Source: Areca catechu (Eukaryota > Streptophyta > Magnoliopsida > Arecales > Arecaceae). From it: a stretch of DNA of 64,000 bases. Of this stretch, positions 1 through 9,499 are shown piece by piece. A program made the translations under genes and the position numbers. The first letter of the stretch is position 1; each line of letters starts with the position of its first letter. The notes under the pieces were generated by a model, which did not search any database, was not told where the DNA came from, and saw only the letters and a list, made by a program, of their open reading frames with translations. The stretch lies in contig CM038052.1 in NCBI GenBank assembly GCA_021397845.1, positions 141,737,854 through 141,801,853 of the forward strand, given 5' to 3'.

Positions 1-1387
1 CTTTCAACCTCCTTTTTCAATTTAGAATTTTCAACATTTAAAGCTTTGTTTTTCTCAAGATGTATATTTTTATCAATTTTCAAAGCTTTATTATTTTCAG
101 AAAAAGCAGTTAATTCTTTTTGTAATATCTTGTTATTTTCTGAAATCTCTTCCTTTTCTTTCAGTAAAAAATCATTGATATTCTTTAAAGCTCTAATCTT
201 TACTCCAGCTTTTTTATACTTAGATAATAAGTCATGAAATGCAGAATTTAATTCATCAAAAGTAAATTCTATTTAAGGTTTGGGGAACGTTACCTTGTCT
301 TCAAGACCCATAAGACATAGATTAGTAGTTTTTATGTTTCCTCTTCTGTTGAAGTTGACTCCTCGCAGTCACTCCAAGTAGCAACCATAGCTTTCTTTTT
401 CTTTTTCTTGAAAGTTTTCTTTAGTAAAGGACAATCAAGATGGATATGCCTTGGTTTCTTACATTCATAACATGTGGGCATTTGTTCCTTCTATTTTTCT
501 TTTTCCTTATCCTTATTATGTTCCCCTTTCTTGTGAGATTTTCTAAAATATCTTCCTTTCTTCTTTCCCATAAACCTTCTAAATCTCCTCACGACCATAG
601 TGATGTCTTCATCTTCTAAATCATCTTCAGAGGTGGAGCATTCATCTTTTGATTCCTCATCTTGTTTCTTTGAATTCGATGCAGCTTTGAAGGCAATTAT
701 TTTCTTCTTTTTCTAATCATCTTCATTTCTTTGTTGCATGGCCAATTCATGAGTGATGAGAGAACCTAGTAGTTCATCAAGAGTTAATGTGTTTAGATCT
801 TTTGGTTCCTAGATGGCAGTTACTTTGGGGTCCCATTTATCTGGAAGTAATCTTAGAATCTTCTGTACCAAGTCTGTATTCGAGTAAACCCTACTAAGAC
901 TTTTCAAACCATTAATAATATCTATAAATCGTGAAAACATGGCAAAGATAGTTTCAGTTTGTTCCATCTTAAATAATTCATAGCTATGTACTAGAAGATT
1001 GATTTTGGAGGTCTTCACTTGGAAAGTTCCTTCATGGATCACTTCAAGTTTATCCCAGATTTCTTTTGTAGATAAGCAAATAGAAATTTGGTTGAACTCG
1101 TTTATATCTAAAGCATAATATAGTAAGTTCATGGCTTTGGCATTCAATTCTCCCATTTTCATGTTGTGTTCATCCCAATCCTCTTCAAGTTTTGGGACAT
1201 CCACGCCATCAATTTTAATCATGGGTATTTGTGGACCCTTAAGAATGACCTTCCATAACTAAAAATCAACTGCTTGAATATATATCTTCATTCTAGCTTT
1301 TCAGTATGAATAATTCATGCCAGTGAATAGTGAAGGTCTATTAGTAGATTGGCCTTTAGCCAAAGAAGTACTCATAGGACGAGCCAT
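1..1387 (-). pseudogene. gag: Copia C1 gag (SIRE-type), broken, runs off the window
   Basis: Capsid/nucleocapsid gene of a Ty1/copia retrotransposon, whose product would package element RNA in cytoplasmic particles. Read on the minus strand, an ATG at 1387 starts a gag homologous to the copies in C2 and C5. The longest open piece is 809-1222 (137 aa) and matches the UBN2-type copia gag core (KLEEDWDEH, AKAMNLLYYALD, EIWDKLEVIHEGT, LRLLPDKWDPKV). A CCHC knuckle (CYECKKPRHIHLDC) is at 431-472, after a K/E-rich acidic linker. From about 260 down to 1 comes a charged, coiled-coil-like stretch. In-frame stops in the first 60 codons and after residue 137 make it a pseudogene. It continues beyond base 1. 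The assignment is firm because PBS and LTR follow directly at 1422-3049. Confidence 0.9.
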
Positions 1388-1421
1388 CAATCTTTACTCT
1401 AATTAAATTTAGAGACACTAC

Positions 1422-1433
1422 TCTGATACCAGT
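1422..1433 (-). promoter_or_regulatory. Primer-binding site of copia C1
   Basis: On the minus strand this reads ACTGGTATCAGA, next to the LTR end. It matches the TGGTATCAGAGC type used with initiator-Met tRNA by copia elements and equals the PBS of C2 at 6340-6351. Confidence 0.85.
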
Positions 1434-1694
1434 TGTTGCCCAGGTGGCTTTACCAAGAGGGAGATAAATTGAAAATTTAAAAAATTAATCAAATATGTGC
1501 TCTTTTAAATCTACTTTAGTTGTAAGTGCTGTGTTTCAAATAATAAACAACAGAAGCAAATGCAAATAGAAAAAGCACAATGCAAACACAGCAAATTTAT
1601 AGTGGTTCGGAGCAACGTCGCTCTTACGTCCATTATTCAAGATACCACTTGAAATTTTCACTATATTCACCACCATAATACAGTCAAATTATTT

Positions 1695-1885
1695 TACCAA
1701 GTTCATAATTCAAAACCCAACTTGGTTTTTCAACCGGGCTCACCAAAAATCTAACACTTGGTTTTACATAAGATCACCAAGAACCCAACTTGGTTTTGAA
1801 TAGGATCACCAAGAACCTACACTTGGTTTTGAATAGACTAACCAAGAACCTACTTGGCTTTTTAACTGAGCTCACCAATAACCCA
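1695..1885. repeat. ~33-bp tandem repeat inside the C1 LTR
   Basis: Five imperfect units of about 33 bp, each containing ACTTGGTTTT followed by a CACCAA(G)AACC-like end. The same place in the C2 LTR (about 5900-6050) has diverged units with GGTGAGCC/TTGTGAGCC, so this is an old feature of the family. Confidence 0.75.
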
Positions 1886-2224
1886 ACAACTCACAAAAGA
1901 GATAAAGAAAATAAGCAACAAAATGATAAACTAAGGTTGTCTGATGGTTGCCGATGCAGCTCAAGAGAAGCCTTCTTAATTGCACTTTAATGCTCTTCAA
2001 TGGCTTAATCAACTTCTTCAATGTATGCTTCAAGCTTCATATTTGAGTTGGTGAAGTCTTGAACTAAGCATTAGCTTCTTCAAAAGTTATCCCAATCCCT
2101 CATTTATAGAGTCTCGTAATCTTCTTAGATGGATATAGTCATTGTAGACCATTGGGATGTGACATTTGATCGTTGGTGCACTTTTCAAACTCAAAAATGA
2201 AGTTTTGGAACTAGTCATTACCTG

Positions 2225-2712
2225 CCTGGAATCGACTTGCGAGTCCGCTTGGATCCCTCGAGTCGGCTCGATTCTTAGAGAAGTTCTGGTCGAGTCACCT
2301 CGCCTTAATCGGGTTGGCTTGATTTCATAGTGTTCTTGATTCCTTACTCTAGATGAGTCGGCCCGCCTTAGTTCAAGTCAGCTCGGATTCACAGTTCTTC
2401 AAAACTATACTCCGGAAGAGTTGGCTCTTTTCATTGGAGTCGGCTCACTTGTCTGTTCTCTCATTTTTGATTTTTCATGAACTCTAGAGGAGTCAGCTCG
2501 GATCTCTGAAGGGTCGACTCGGATGCTTGACTGAATGGATGAGTCAACTCGGACTTCCTTGGGTCAGCTCGCCTGTCTGATTTAAGAAATGATACATTGG
2601 ATGAGTCAGCTCGAGTTCCTACGAGTTGGCTCAGATCTCTGCATGCTAGAACCCTTCATGCGTGCCATAAACAAGAGTCGGCTCCCTTTGCGTAAGTCAG
2701 CTCGGATGAGGT
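2225..2712. repeat. Array of GAGTCGGCTC-like palindromic motifs in the C1 LTR
   Basis: About fourteen copies of G(A/T)GTC(G/A)(G/A)CTCG-like motifs at irregular 20-50 bp spacing, e.g. GAGTCGGCTCG, GGGTCGACTCGG and GAGTCAACTCGG. They are variants of the perfect palindrome GAGTCGACTC. They lie in the same LTR part as the arrays in C2, C3, C4 and C5. Confidence 0.8.
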
Positions 2713-3049
2713 TTTTAGTAAAATTTTTATTTCCTCTCCAGATTACATCCAGTAAAGTTTTATCATTCAAGATTCTTCCCAACTCAACTAATAATTGATT
2801 CTAAGAAATTTAAGCTTGAAAATACTTAAAAGTAACCCATTTTCACAAATATTTCTTTAATTTTTCTTTGGACTCTTCTTTACATGACACATTTACAACA
2901 CAATTCATGATGCATAATAAGATTATAGGTGTTGTAATTTAGTAATGAAATTATCCTACAAAAACTTATAAAGCACTTGAAAAGTAGTTAGTAACATAAG
3001 TGCATGCTCCAATGTTTTGTTATCATCAAAATCACTCAAGGGGTCAACA

Positions 3050-4949
3050 ACGTTGTATGCTGATGATGTTTGTATGACCACAAAATTAATGGAAAGTGTT
3101 TTCTAAAATGGTTCTATGTCGAGGGTTGCTGGTAATACTACTTCTCCTTCTACTCTGACTTGGCTGCCTCCGAACCCTGTCAAAGGTATAGGAGATTTTT
3201 GTAATTTATTTTTGGGCAAATTCATTTTGAGGAAGGTATCATAGAGTAAGAATTCCGTGGAGCTTCCATTATTTACTAGAATTTTTTTTATATCATAATA
3301 GGCTATAATAACCGAGATTACAACAGGATCATCATGAGGAGTCTAGATTCCTTGTAGATCATCATGTAAGAAGCATATGGTGTTATTGCTTTTGTATCTT
3401 TTGGAAGCATCATCTTCAGCTCTGCTTCTCTAGTAGGTCCGATGATGAAGCATGCCTACCCTTCCATCGATCGGTCTTTGGTTGGGCAGTTCGGCTTCTT
3501 CCATGACCCTCTTAGAGGTAGTAGCTTCAGCTCAAGATTCCTAGGTGCTGACATACTTTCCTAGGTATCTCCTTTTGATCAGATCTTTTATCACATCCTT
3601 GAGTTGGATGCATTCTTCAGTGTTGTGACCATGGTCCTGATGGAATTGGTAGTATTTATTTTTGTTTTTTAATACAGGGGGTTCCTTCATGGGACGCGGC
3701 CTTTGTAGGTAGCTCTCCTTCTCTTTTCCATTAGGATCTTCTCCCTTGGAAGAGAGAGCGAAGTGTATGAGTCAAATATGCTACCTAGTTGCTTGGGTTT
3801 GGGACTACATCAGTGAGCCGGTGCATCATTGCTAGAGGGTATGAGTGGAATCGACACTTTGTTGCTTTTTTTCTTGGGAGATAACCTCCCTTCAGTTAGA
3901 CGTCGGCTCGCTGCTTGCTCTTCAACCATCGTGTATTTTTGAGTTCTTGCCAGTAGCTTGACGTAGCTCGTAGAAACCTTCTTGTCCAGAAAGAAGGTAA
4001 ACCTGGATGATCAGATACCTTTTTTCATAGCAAACATAGCCACATGTTCATTGAGATCAGAGATCTCAAGGGTAGCAAAGTTGAATCTGGCAATATAATC
4101 TTTAAGGCTCTCTCCTTCATTCTGCTGTAGGAGAAAGAGGCTATCTGAATTATGGGGCATTTTTTAGTAGGTCCTGAAATGTGATACAAATAATTTCTCT
4201 AATTCACAAAAAGAATGGATAGCATCTGGGCAGATGCTCAAATATCACATTTGAGCTGCTTTCTTCAAAGTAACTAGGAAGGCGAGGCAGTGAAGGGCAT
4301 CGGAAGCTCCCTGTATCATCATGTATGGCTTGAAGCTCCCCAAGTGGTCAAGAGGATCAGTAGTTCCATTATATGATTCCAGCTGGGGAACTTTGAAATG
4401 ACGGGGAATGCTTCCACCATGATTCTCTAGGAGAATGGAGGCCATGAATCATATGCCATGATTTCATCACTTCTTCGTTGGTCGTTGAGTCTCTCAATCT
4501 GCAATTATAGTGCCTTGAATTTTTCCTGATAGTTATGATATACTTTCCTTCGCCTAGAATATCCTGGAGTGGAATCTCTAGAGGAAGCTGAAAGAGACCT
4601 TCTACTTCTCTTTTTATCAAGTCAACTCTCCGTGTGCCTATGATACCGAGAGCTTCAGGGTTCACAAGATTGTCGACCCCGAGAGGAGCATCGAGTGGAT
4701 TCTTGATGTTGATCCTCTTTCCTCTTGGATTGATGGCTGCGTCTGGAGGTTGCTGGCGGGTATCATCCCTGGAATGCAATTTCTTGGAAATTCTATACCA
4801 TGGTTGTTAGTATATCCACTCATTTCATGAGGGTTTCCAATTATTGTTGTCCTACAATGAATGCGAGAGGTGCCATATCGTTCTCTAACGATGGTTCATT
4901 CCTTTGGGACACAGGGCATCCCCTGCTTGCTGAGACATTTTGAGCTCTC
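3050..4949 (-). pseudogene. gag-pro: Gypsy G1 gag-protease (Tat type), broken
   Basis: Minus-strand Ty3/gypsy gag and aspartic protease, with gag N-terminus near 4949 and protease near 3130-3335. Visible parts in order: an N-terminal tail sharing INPRGK with the gag of G2; the capsid core at 3950-4450 (PQLESYNGTTDPLDHLGSFK in the open piece 4245-4445); a zinc-knuckle region near 3590-3650 with DHGHNTEECIQL; then the protease. The protease active site reads VNNGSS where G2 has IDNGNS, so the catalytic Asp is Asn. Stops and frameshifts break it throughout. The first codons of this gag lie 10.8 kb away at 15711-15726 because C2 inserted there. RT, integrase and the 3' LTR are missing, cut off at the C1 junction. 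Confidence 0.85.
4945..4949. repeat. Target-site duplication of C2, left copy (CTCTC)
   Basis: CTCTC directly before the first LTR base at 4950 and repeated directly after the last LTR base at 15711-15715. A 5-bp duplication is the expected length for LTR retrotransposon integrase. Confidence 0.9.
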
Positions 4950-5235
4950 TATTGGCTTTGGCTCTTTAATTTTGATGAATAACAAAATACTAAGTATATA
5001 TTTGGACTAATATTTCAAATGGAGTATGAATTTCAGGCCTTAGGTATATCACTTTCTCCAACAAATAGGTATCGAGTTTACTAATTCAAGAGCAAGAAGT
5101 TTCTCATGTTGATTGAGCTCTTCACTTTGGAATATTGTCAAAACAACTTTTTTGGCATTCATAAAAAATCATTAAATGGATAAATGGTCAAATCTTTAAG
5201 AGTTTCAAGTTTGGCATGCTTATTTGGATGGCACA

Positions 5236-5495
5236 GGATTAAGTGTTGACTCACAAGGTCGACTCATGAACGAATTTCAAAAGTATCAGAAGATCGGCAC
5301 ACAAAGTTTTACTGGCACGCTTCAAGTGTTGACTCATAAGGTTGACTCACACTTCAAGTATCGATTCATGAGGTCGACTCATCGCCTGAGAAAATTTCTA
5401 GACAAAACTTCATGTTTTCTGGATTCTGCATCAAGTGTCGACTCATGAGGTCGACTCATGGATCAAGTGTCGACTCATGAGATCGACTCAAGGTC
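5236..5495. repeat. GTCGACTCAT palindrome array in the C2 5' LTR
   Basis: Five paired units of the form AAGTGTCGACTCATGAGG followed by TCGACTCA, in intact or one- to two-base-changed copies. The same five units recur at about 14602-14855 in the 3' LTR. Confidence 0.88.
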
Positions 5496-6131
5496 TAACG
5501 ACTAGTTTTTCAAAATTTTAGACTTACTTCCAAATGGCTATTTTTAGAATTCTAATGATTTTCAACGGTCTTTTCAATGGATTTGAGGTATTTAACACTC
5601 ACCAAACCTCATGAAGTCAAGAAGGAAAAGTGAATTCACATGAGACAAAGTCCAATCATTTGAAAAGACAAGAAGAGTGTGTTTAAAGAGATTCCCTTGC
5701 AAAAGCCTTCTATTTTTGAGTTGTTAAGGTTTCAAGTGCCTTGCCTTAATTGTGCATTCAAGAGATTCCAAGGAGAAGTCAACTCAAGCAATCAAGAGAG
5801 CTTCAACGATCTTCATTTTAGCTCATTCTAGGAGCTTTTATTGTGCTCTTTATTATATTCTTGTTCTTGCTTTGTTGACCTAGGTTTCAAGGTCTTTGAA
5901 ACTAGGTTGTAAAGGTTGTTGGTGAGCCAAAGGATAAAACCAACTAGGATTTGACTTGTGAGCCCGAAGACAAAACAAGTTGTAAAGGTTGTTGGTGAGC
6001 CTATGTGATAAAATCAATTTAGGTTTTGACTTGTGAGCCTTGAAAAATAAGTCAGCTATAATCTTGAAGAGATTATAGTGATTTTTCCAAGGGAGAGCTT
6101 CGGGAGTGGATGTAGGTGCTTGGAGTGCACT

Positions 6132-6144
6132 GAACCACTATAAA
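6132..6144 (+). promoter_or_regulatory. Likely LTR core promoter (TATA) of C2
   Basis: GAACCACTATAAA about 200 bp before the LTR end. Variants sit at the equivalent place in all copia LTRs here: 15505-15517, minus 1597-1609, 34624-34637, 46159-46172 and minus 61569-61580. Conservation across diverged LTRs supports a TATA box. The transcription start is not determined. Confidence 0.6.
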
Positions 6145-6339
6145 ACATTGTGTTTATGTGTGATTGCTCTCTTTCCTACTTGCTCTTTATTACTTACATT
6201 TAATTTGCTGTTATCCACTGCATATCTCTTAGAGCTATCATTTTGTTTCACAAATACTTCAAGGCTAATACATAATTGTTTTAATTTTTTAAAAGACCCA
6301 ATTCACTCCCCCTCTTAGGCTCCATTTCTGGGCAACAAG

Positions 6340-6351
6340 TGGTATCAGAGC
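6340..6351 (+). promoter_or_regulatory. Primer-binding site of C2
   Basis: TGGTATCAGAGC two bases after the LTR end, complementary to the 3' end of initiator methionine tRNA as in most plant copia elements. Confidence 0.9.
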
Positions 6352-6395
6352 ACCGGTACTCTACTTGTAGGTCCAACGATGTTGAGTGAAAGATC

Positions 6396-7836
6396 ATGGT
6401 AATCCCAATTGGTATGGGTGTTGTAGAAGGAAAAGCCTCTAGCCATCCCATATTGTTTAATGGCATAAATTGCACATACTGGAAGACACTCATGCGCATT
6501 TATTTACAAGCTATTGATTACAATATATGGAGAATTATAGTTAAAGGGCCTCATCAGTCCACTCACTTGATTAAAGGGATTCTCACTCCTAAACTTGAAG
6601 AAGATTGGGATGAGAATGACATTAAGCAAGCTGAAATTAATGCTAAAGCTATGAACTTATTATTTTGTGCACTTGACCCTGGTGAATTCAATAGAATTTC
6701 AAATTGTCTCCCCACCAAGAAAATATGGGACACGCTTGAAGTTATCCATGAGGGTACACATCAAGTGAAGACTATCAAAGTGAACATGCTTATTCACACC
6801 TATGAAATGTTTATAATGGAACCTTCAGAGTTTATTAGTGAAATGTATACTAGATTCACTAATATTGTAAATGGCATGAGAAGTTTAGGTAAGGTTATTT
6901 CTAATGGTGAACTTATGAATAAACTCCTCAGGTCTCTTCCGGCTTCTTGGGATGCTAAAGTCACTGCCATTGAAGAAGCCAAAGATGTCTACACACTTCC
7001 TCTCAAGTAGCTTTTGGATTCATTAATGACTTATGAGCTCTCCTTAAAACAAAAGATGGTGGATAATGATAAGAAGAAGAAAGTTATTGCCTTCAAGTCC
7101 ACTACAAAAGAAGAGTCAAGTAATGAATCTAAAGAAGAGGATGATGAAGATGAGACGGCTCTCATAGCAAGAAAGTTTATGAGGTTTATGAAAAAGAAGA
7201 TACAATTTCAAGAAGAAATCTCAAAAGAGAAAGCCTAGCAAAGAGAAAGAAAAGGAGCAGCCCACATGCTTTGAGTGTAAGAAACTCGGCCACTTCAAGT
7301 TGGACTGCCCCCTACTCAAAAAGAGTAGAAAAAAATTAAGAAAGAAAGCAATGATGGCAACTTGGAGTGACAGCAAGGTCTCAAGTTCCGATGAAGAATA
7401 GCAAGAGGTTGCAAATTTCTATTTAATGGCGAACAGTGATGAGGTAATGTATGAACCTGAAGAAGAATTTACTTTTAAAGAATTGCATGAAGTTTTTTAT
7501 GAATTAGTAGTTGAATTTCAAAAACTTAAAATAAAACACAAGGAATTAAGAAAGCAAAATCTGGATTTGCTTAAAACAAATGATAAGTATTTGATTGAAA
7601 ATAGTTGTTTGCTCCAAGAAAACAAAAAGCTAAATGCTAAAATTATCTTTTTGGAAAAGAAAAAGGAAGATTTGAAAAAGATAAATTCTTTTGTTTCAAA
7701 TGAAAATTTTACTAAACAAAATAAAAAGCTTTTACATAAAAACAAGAAGTACAAGGATGAGCTTGAAAAACTAAAACCTTTTATGGAGAAATTTACTTAT
7801 AGTTATGAAAAACTTAACATGCTTTTAAATAATTAA
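6396..7836 (+). pseudogene. gag: C2 gag: capsid, zinc knuckle, coiled coil
   Basis: Structural gag of C2. The ATG at 6396 is chosen because it lies just after the PBS and aligns with gag starts in C1 (1387) and C5 (61316). Open pieces are 6396-7010, 7014-7238 and 7426-7836, separated by stops. The first carries the copia gag core (KLEEDWDENDIK, AKAMNLLFCALDPGEF, IWDTLEVIHEGTHQVKT). A K/E-rich linker then leads to an intact CCHC knuckle (CFECKKLGHFKLDC) at 7267-7308. The last piece, 136 aa, is almost all Lys/Glu/Asn/Leu and coiled-coil-like. A second knuckle follows at 7933-7974. The order capsid, knuckle, coiled coil, knuckle recurs in C4 and C5. Confidence 0.9.
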
Positions 7837-8042
7837 AGAGCTATTTTCAATAAAGCTGGATTAGGTTTCAAAACTTAAAAACAACAAAAGCTTTTCAAGA
7901 ACTTCTTTATGCCTGCTTCATCTTCTATTACCTGTTATTCTTGTGGCAATATAGGACATAAATCATATCTATGCAATAGAAAAAAATTGAAAGTTAAAAA
8001 GGTTTGGGTTCCAAAAGGAACCATAACTACTAACCTTGAAGG
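7837..8042 (+). pseudogene. C2 second zinc knuckle and gag-protease linker
   Basis: Joins the coiled coil to the protease. CYSCGNIGHKSYLC (CX2CX4HX4C) at 7933-7974 is intact. It is followed by a basic stretch and WVPKG-like linker residues also seen in C5 near 59640-59700. Stops after the coiled coil and before the knuckle break the frame. Confidence 0.8.
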
Positions 8043-8238
8043 ACCCAAGATGACTTGGGTACCTATAGTCTCCACCTGATTTGTTGTTATAAGTGTGCCT
8101 TGCACCAACAAAAGAAGAATGTGGTACCTTGACAGTGGTTACCCAAGATGACTTGGGTACCTATAGTCTCCACCTAATTTGTTGTTGTAAGTGTGCCTTG
8201 CACCAACAAAAGAAGAATGTGGTACCTTGACAGTGGTT
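8043..8238. repeat. 98-bp direct tandem duplication in the C2 protease
   Basis: Two adjacent copies, each starting ACCCAAGATGACTTGG and ending CTTGACAGTGGTT, nearly identical. It is absent from C5, where the segment occurs once (about 59560-59640). Confidence 0.92.
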
Positions 8239-8540
8239 GCTCAAGGCACATGACTGGAGATGTGGAGCAGTTCTCTTCACTTGAATATCAAAATGGTAGA
8301 AATATAACTTTCGGTGATTAAAAAAAAGGCAAAATTATTGGCATTGGTAAAGTCCATATCATCCCTTCTACTTATATAGATAATGTTCTTTATGTTGATG
8401 GTTTAAAGCATAATTTACTTAGCATTAGTCAGTTTTGTGGCAAAGATTTTAAAGTTGTTTTCGAATCTTCCATGTGCATTGTTTCTAGTCTTGATGACAA
8501 TGGCATCAAGTTATTGGTCATGGGCATGGTAATATTTATA
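8043..8540 (+). pseudogene. pro: C2 protease with duplicated active-site segment
   Basis: Aspartic protease that would cut the gag-pol polyprotein. The active site WYLDSG is encoded twice, because 8043-8140 is repeated as 8141-8238 (98 bp, two differences seen by eye). The second copy continues into CSRHMTGDVEQFSSLE and the domain end (VDGLKHNLLSISQFC). As 98 is not a multiple of three, the duplication also shifts the frame. Later single-base damage adds stops (near 8320). Confidence 0.85.
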
Positions 8541-8589
8541 TGGTTGATCTTGATGATCTTCCAGTTCAAAATGGTCAATGCCTAGTGGC

Positions 8590-9480
8590 TATGAAAGCCA
8601 GGATCAATGAAACTAGTTAGCTTTAGCATCGTAGACTAGGACATGCTAGTATGCATTTGCTTTCAAAACTTTGCAAAAAGAGTTTAATAAAAGATTTGCT
8701 AAAACTTAGTTTTGAAAAGAATAAGATTTGTACTGCTTGCCAACTTGAAAAACAAACTAAATCATCTTTTAAATCTAAAGGAGTAGTCTCTACATCTAGA
8801 CCCTTAGAATTACTTCATATGGATCTCTTTGGACCAACTAGAATATCTAGTTTAGGAGGTAAGAAGTAAGGTTTAGTTATTGTAGATGATTTCTTACGTT
8901 TTACATGGGTCATGTTTTTAGCTCATAAAGATGAACCTTTTTTTGCATTCATTAAAGTTCATAAAAGAGTCTCAAATGGAAAAGGTGTTCAATTATTTCT
9001 TTATGAAGTGATCATGATACAGAATTTGAAAATTATGATTTTAAAAATTTTGTAATAAAAATGGTATTCATCACAACTTTTCTGCACCTAACATCTCAAC
9101 AAAATGGGATAATAGAAAGAAAAAATAGAACTCTTGAAGAAATAGCATCACTATGCTTTGCAAAAATGATTTGCCAGGATATTTTTGGGCAGAAGCCATA
9201 AATACTGCTTGCTATATTTTAAATCATATTTTAATCTGTCCTATTCTAAAAAAAATACCTTATGAACTTTGGAAAAATAGAAAACCTACTATTAAATATT
9301 TTGTATTTTTGGATGCCATTTTTTCATTCTAAATAATGGTAAAGATAATCTCAGCAAATTTGATGTCAAGTCATATGAGGGTATCTTCTTAGGATACTCT
9401 ACTTCTAGCAAGGCATACAGGGTCTTCAATAGAAGAACACTTCTAGTTGAAGAATCCATTCATGTAGTTTTTGACGAGAG
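8590..9480 (+). pseudogene. int: C2 integrase, broken
   Basis: Would insert element cDNA into the host chromosome. The GAG-pre-integrase/HHCC zinc region is at about 8620-8750 (HRRLGHASMHLLSKL, CTACQLEKQTKSSF), followed by the catalytic-core start with LELLHMDLFGPTRI, which contains the first Asp of the DDE triad. The rest is spread over several frames to about 9350, where SKFDVKSYEG, LGYSTSSKAYRVFN and VVFDES mark the C-terminal part. Several frameshifts at 8980-9330 remove the second Asp and Glu regions from frame. Confidence 0.85.
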
Positions 9481-9499
9481 TGATCTAAAATCTTCTAGA

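Larger units (their letters stand above)
1434..3049 (-). repeat. 5' LTR of copia C1
   Basis: About 1.6 kb, read on the minus strand. It begins TGTTGACCCCTTGAG at 3049 and ends GGGCAACA at 1434, the same termini as the C2 LTRs (TGTTGG...GGGCAACA). The TATA context GAACCACTATAAA is at about 1597-1609. It is ~220 bp longer than the C2 LTR. Its outer end abuts gypsy G1 at 3050, so C1 truncates or inserted into G1. The partner LTR lies outside the window, so the target duplication cannot be checked. Confidence 0.9.
4950..6337 (+). repeat. 5' LTR of C2
   Basis: 1388 bp, from TATTGGCTTTGG (the usual TG changed to TA) to GGGCAACA, followed by the PBS. It pairs with 14315-15710. It contains the palindrome array (about 5240-5495), repeated GGTGAGCC units (about 5915-6050) and the TATA context. 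Confidence 0.92.

Noticed and set aside
5236..5495. GTCGAC (SalI) sites suggesting cloning or linker artefacts
   Set aside because: Motifs vary in sequence, occur in all LTR copies and in the internal spacer, and are embedded in normal LTR sequence.
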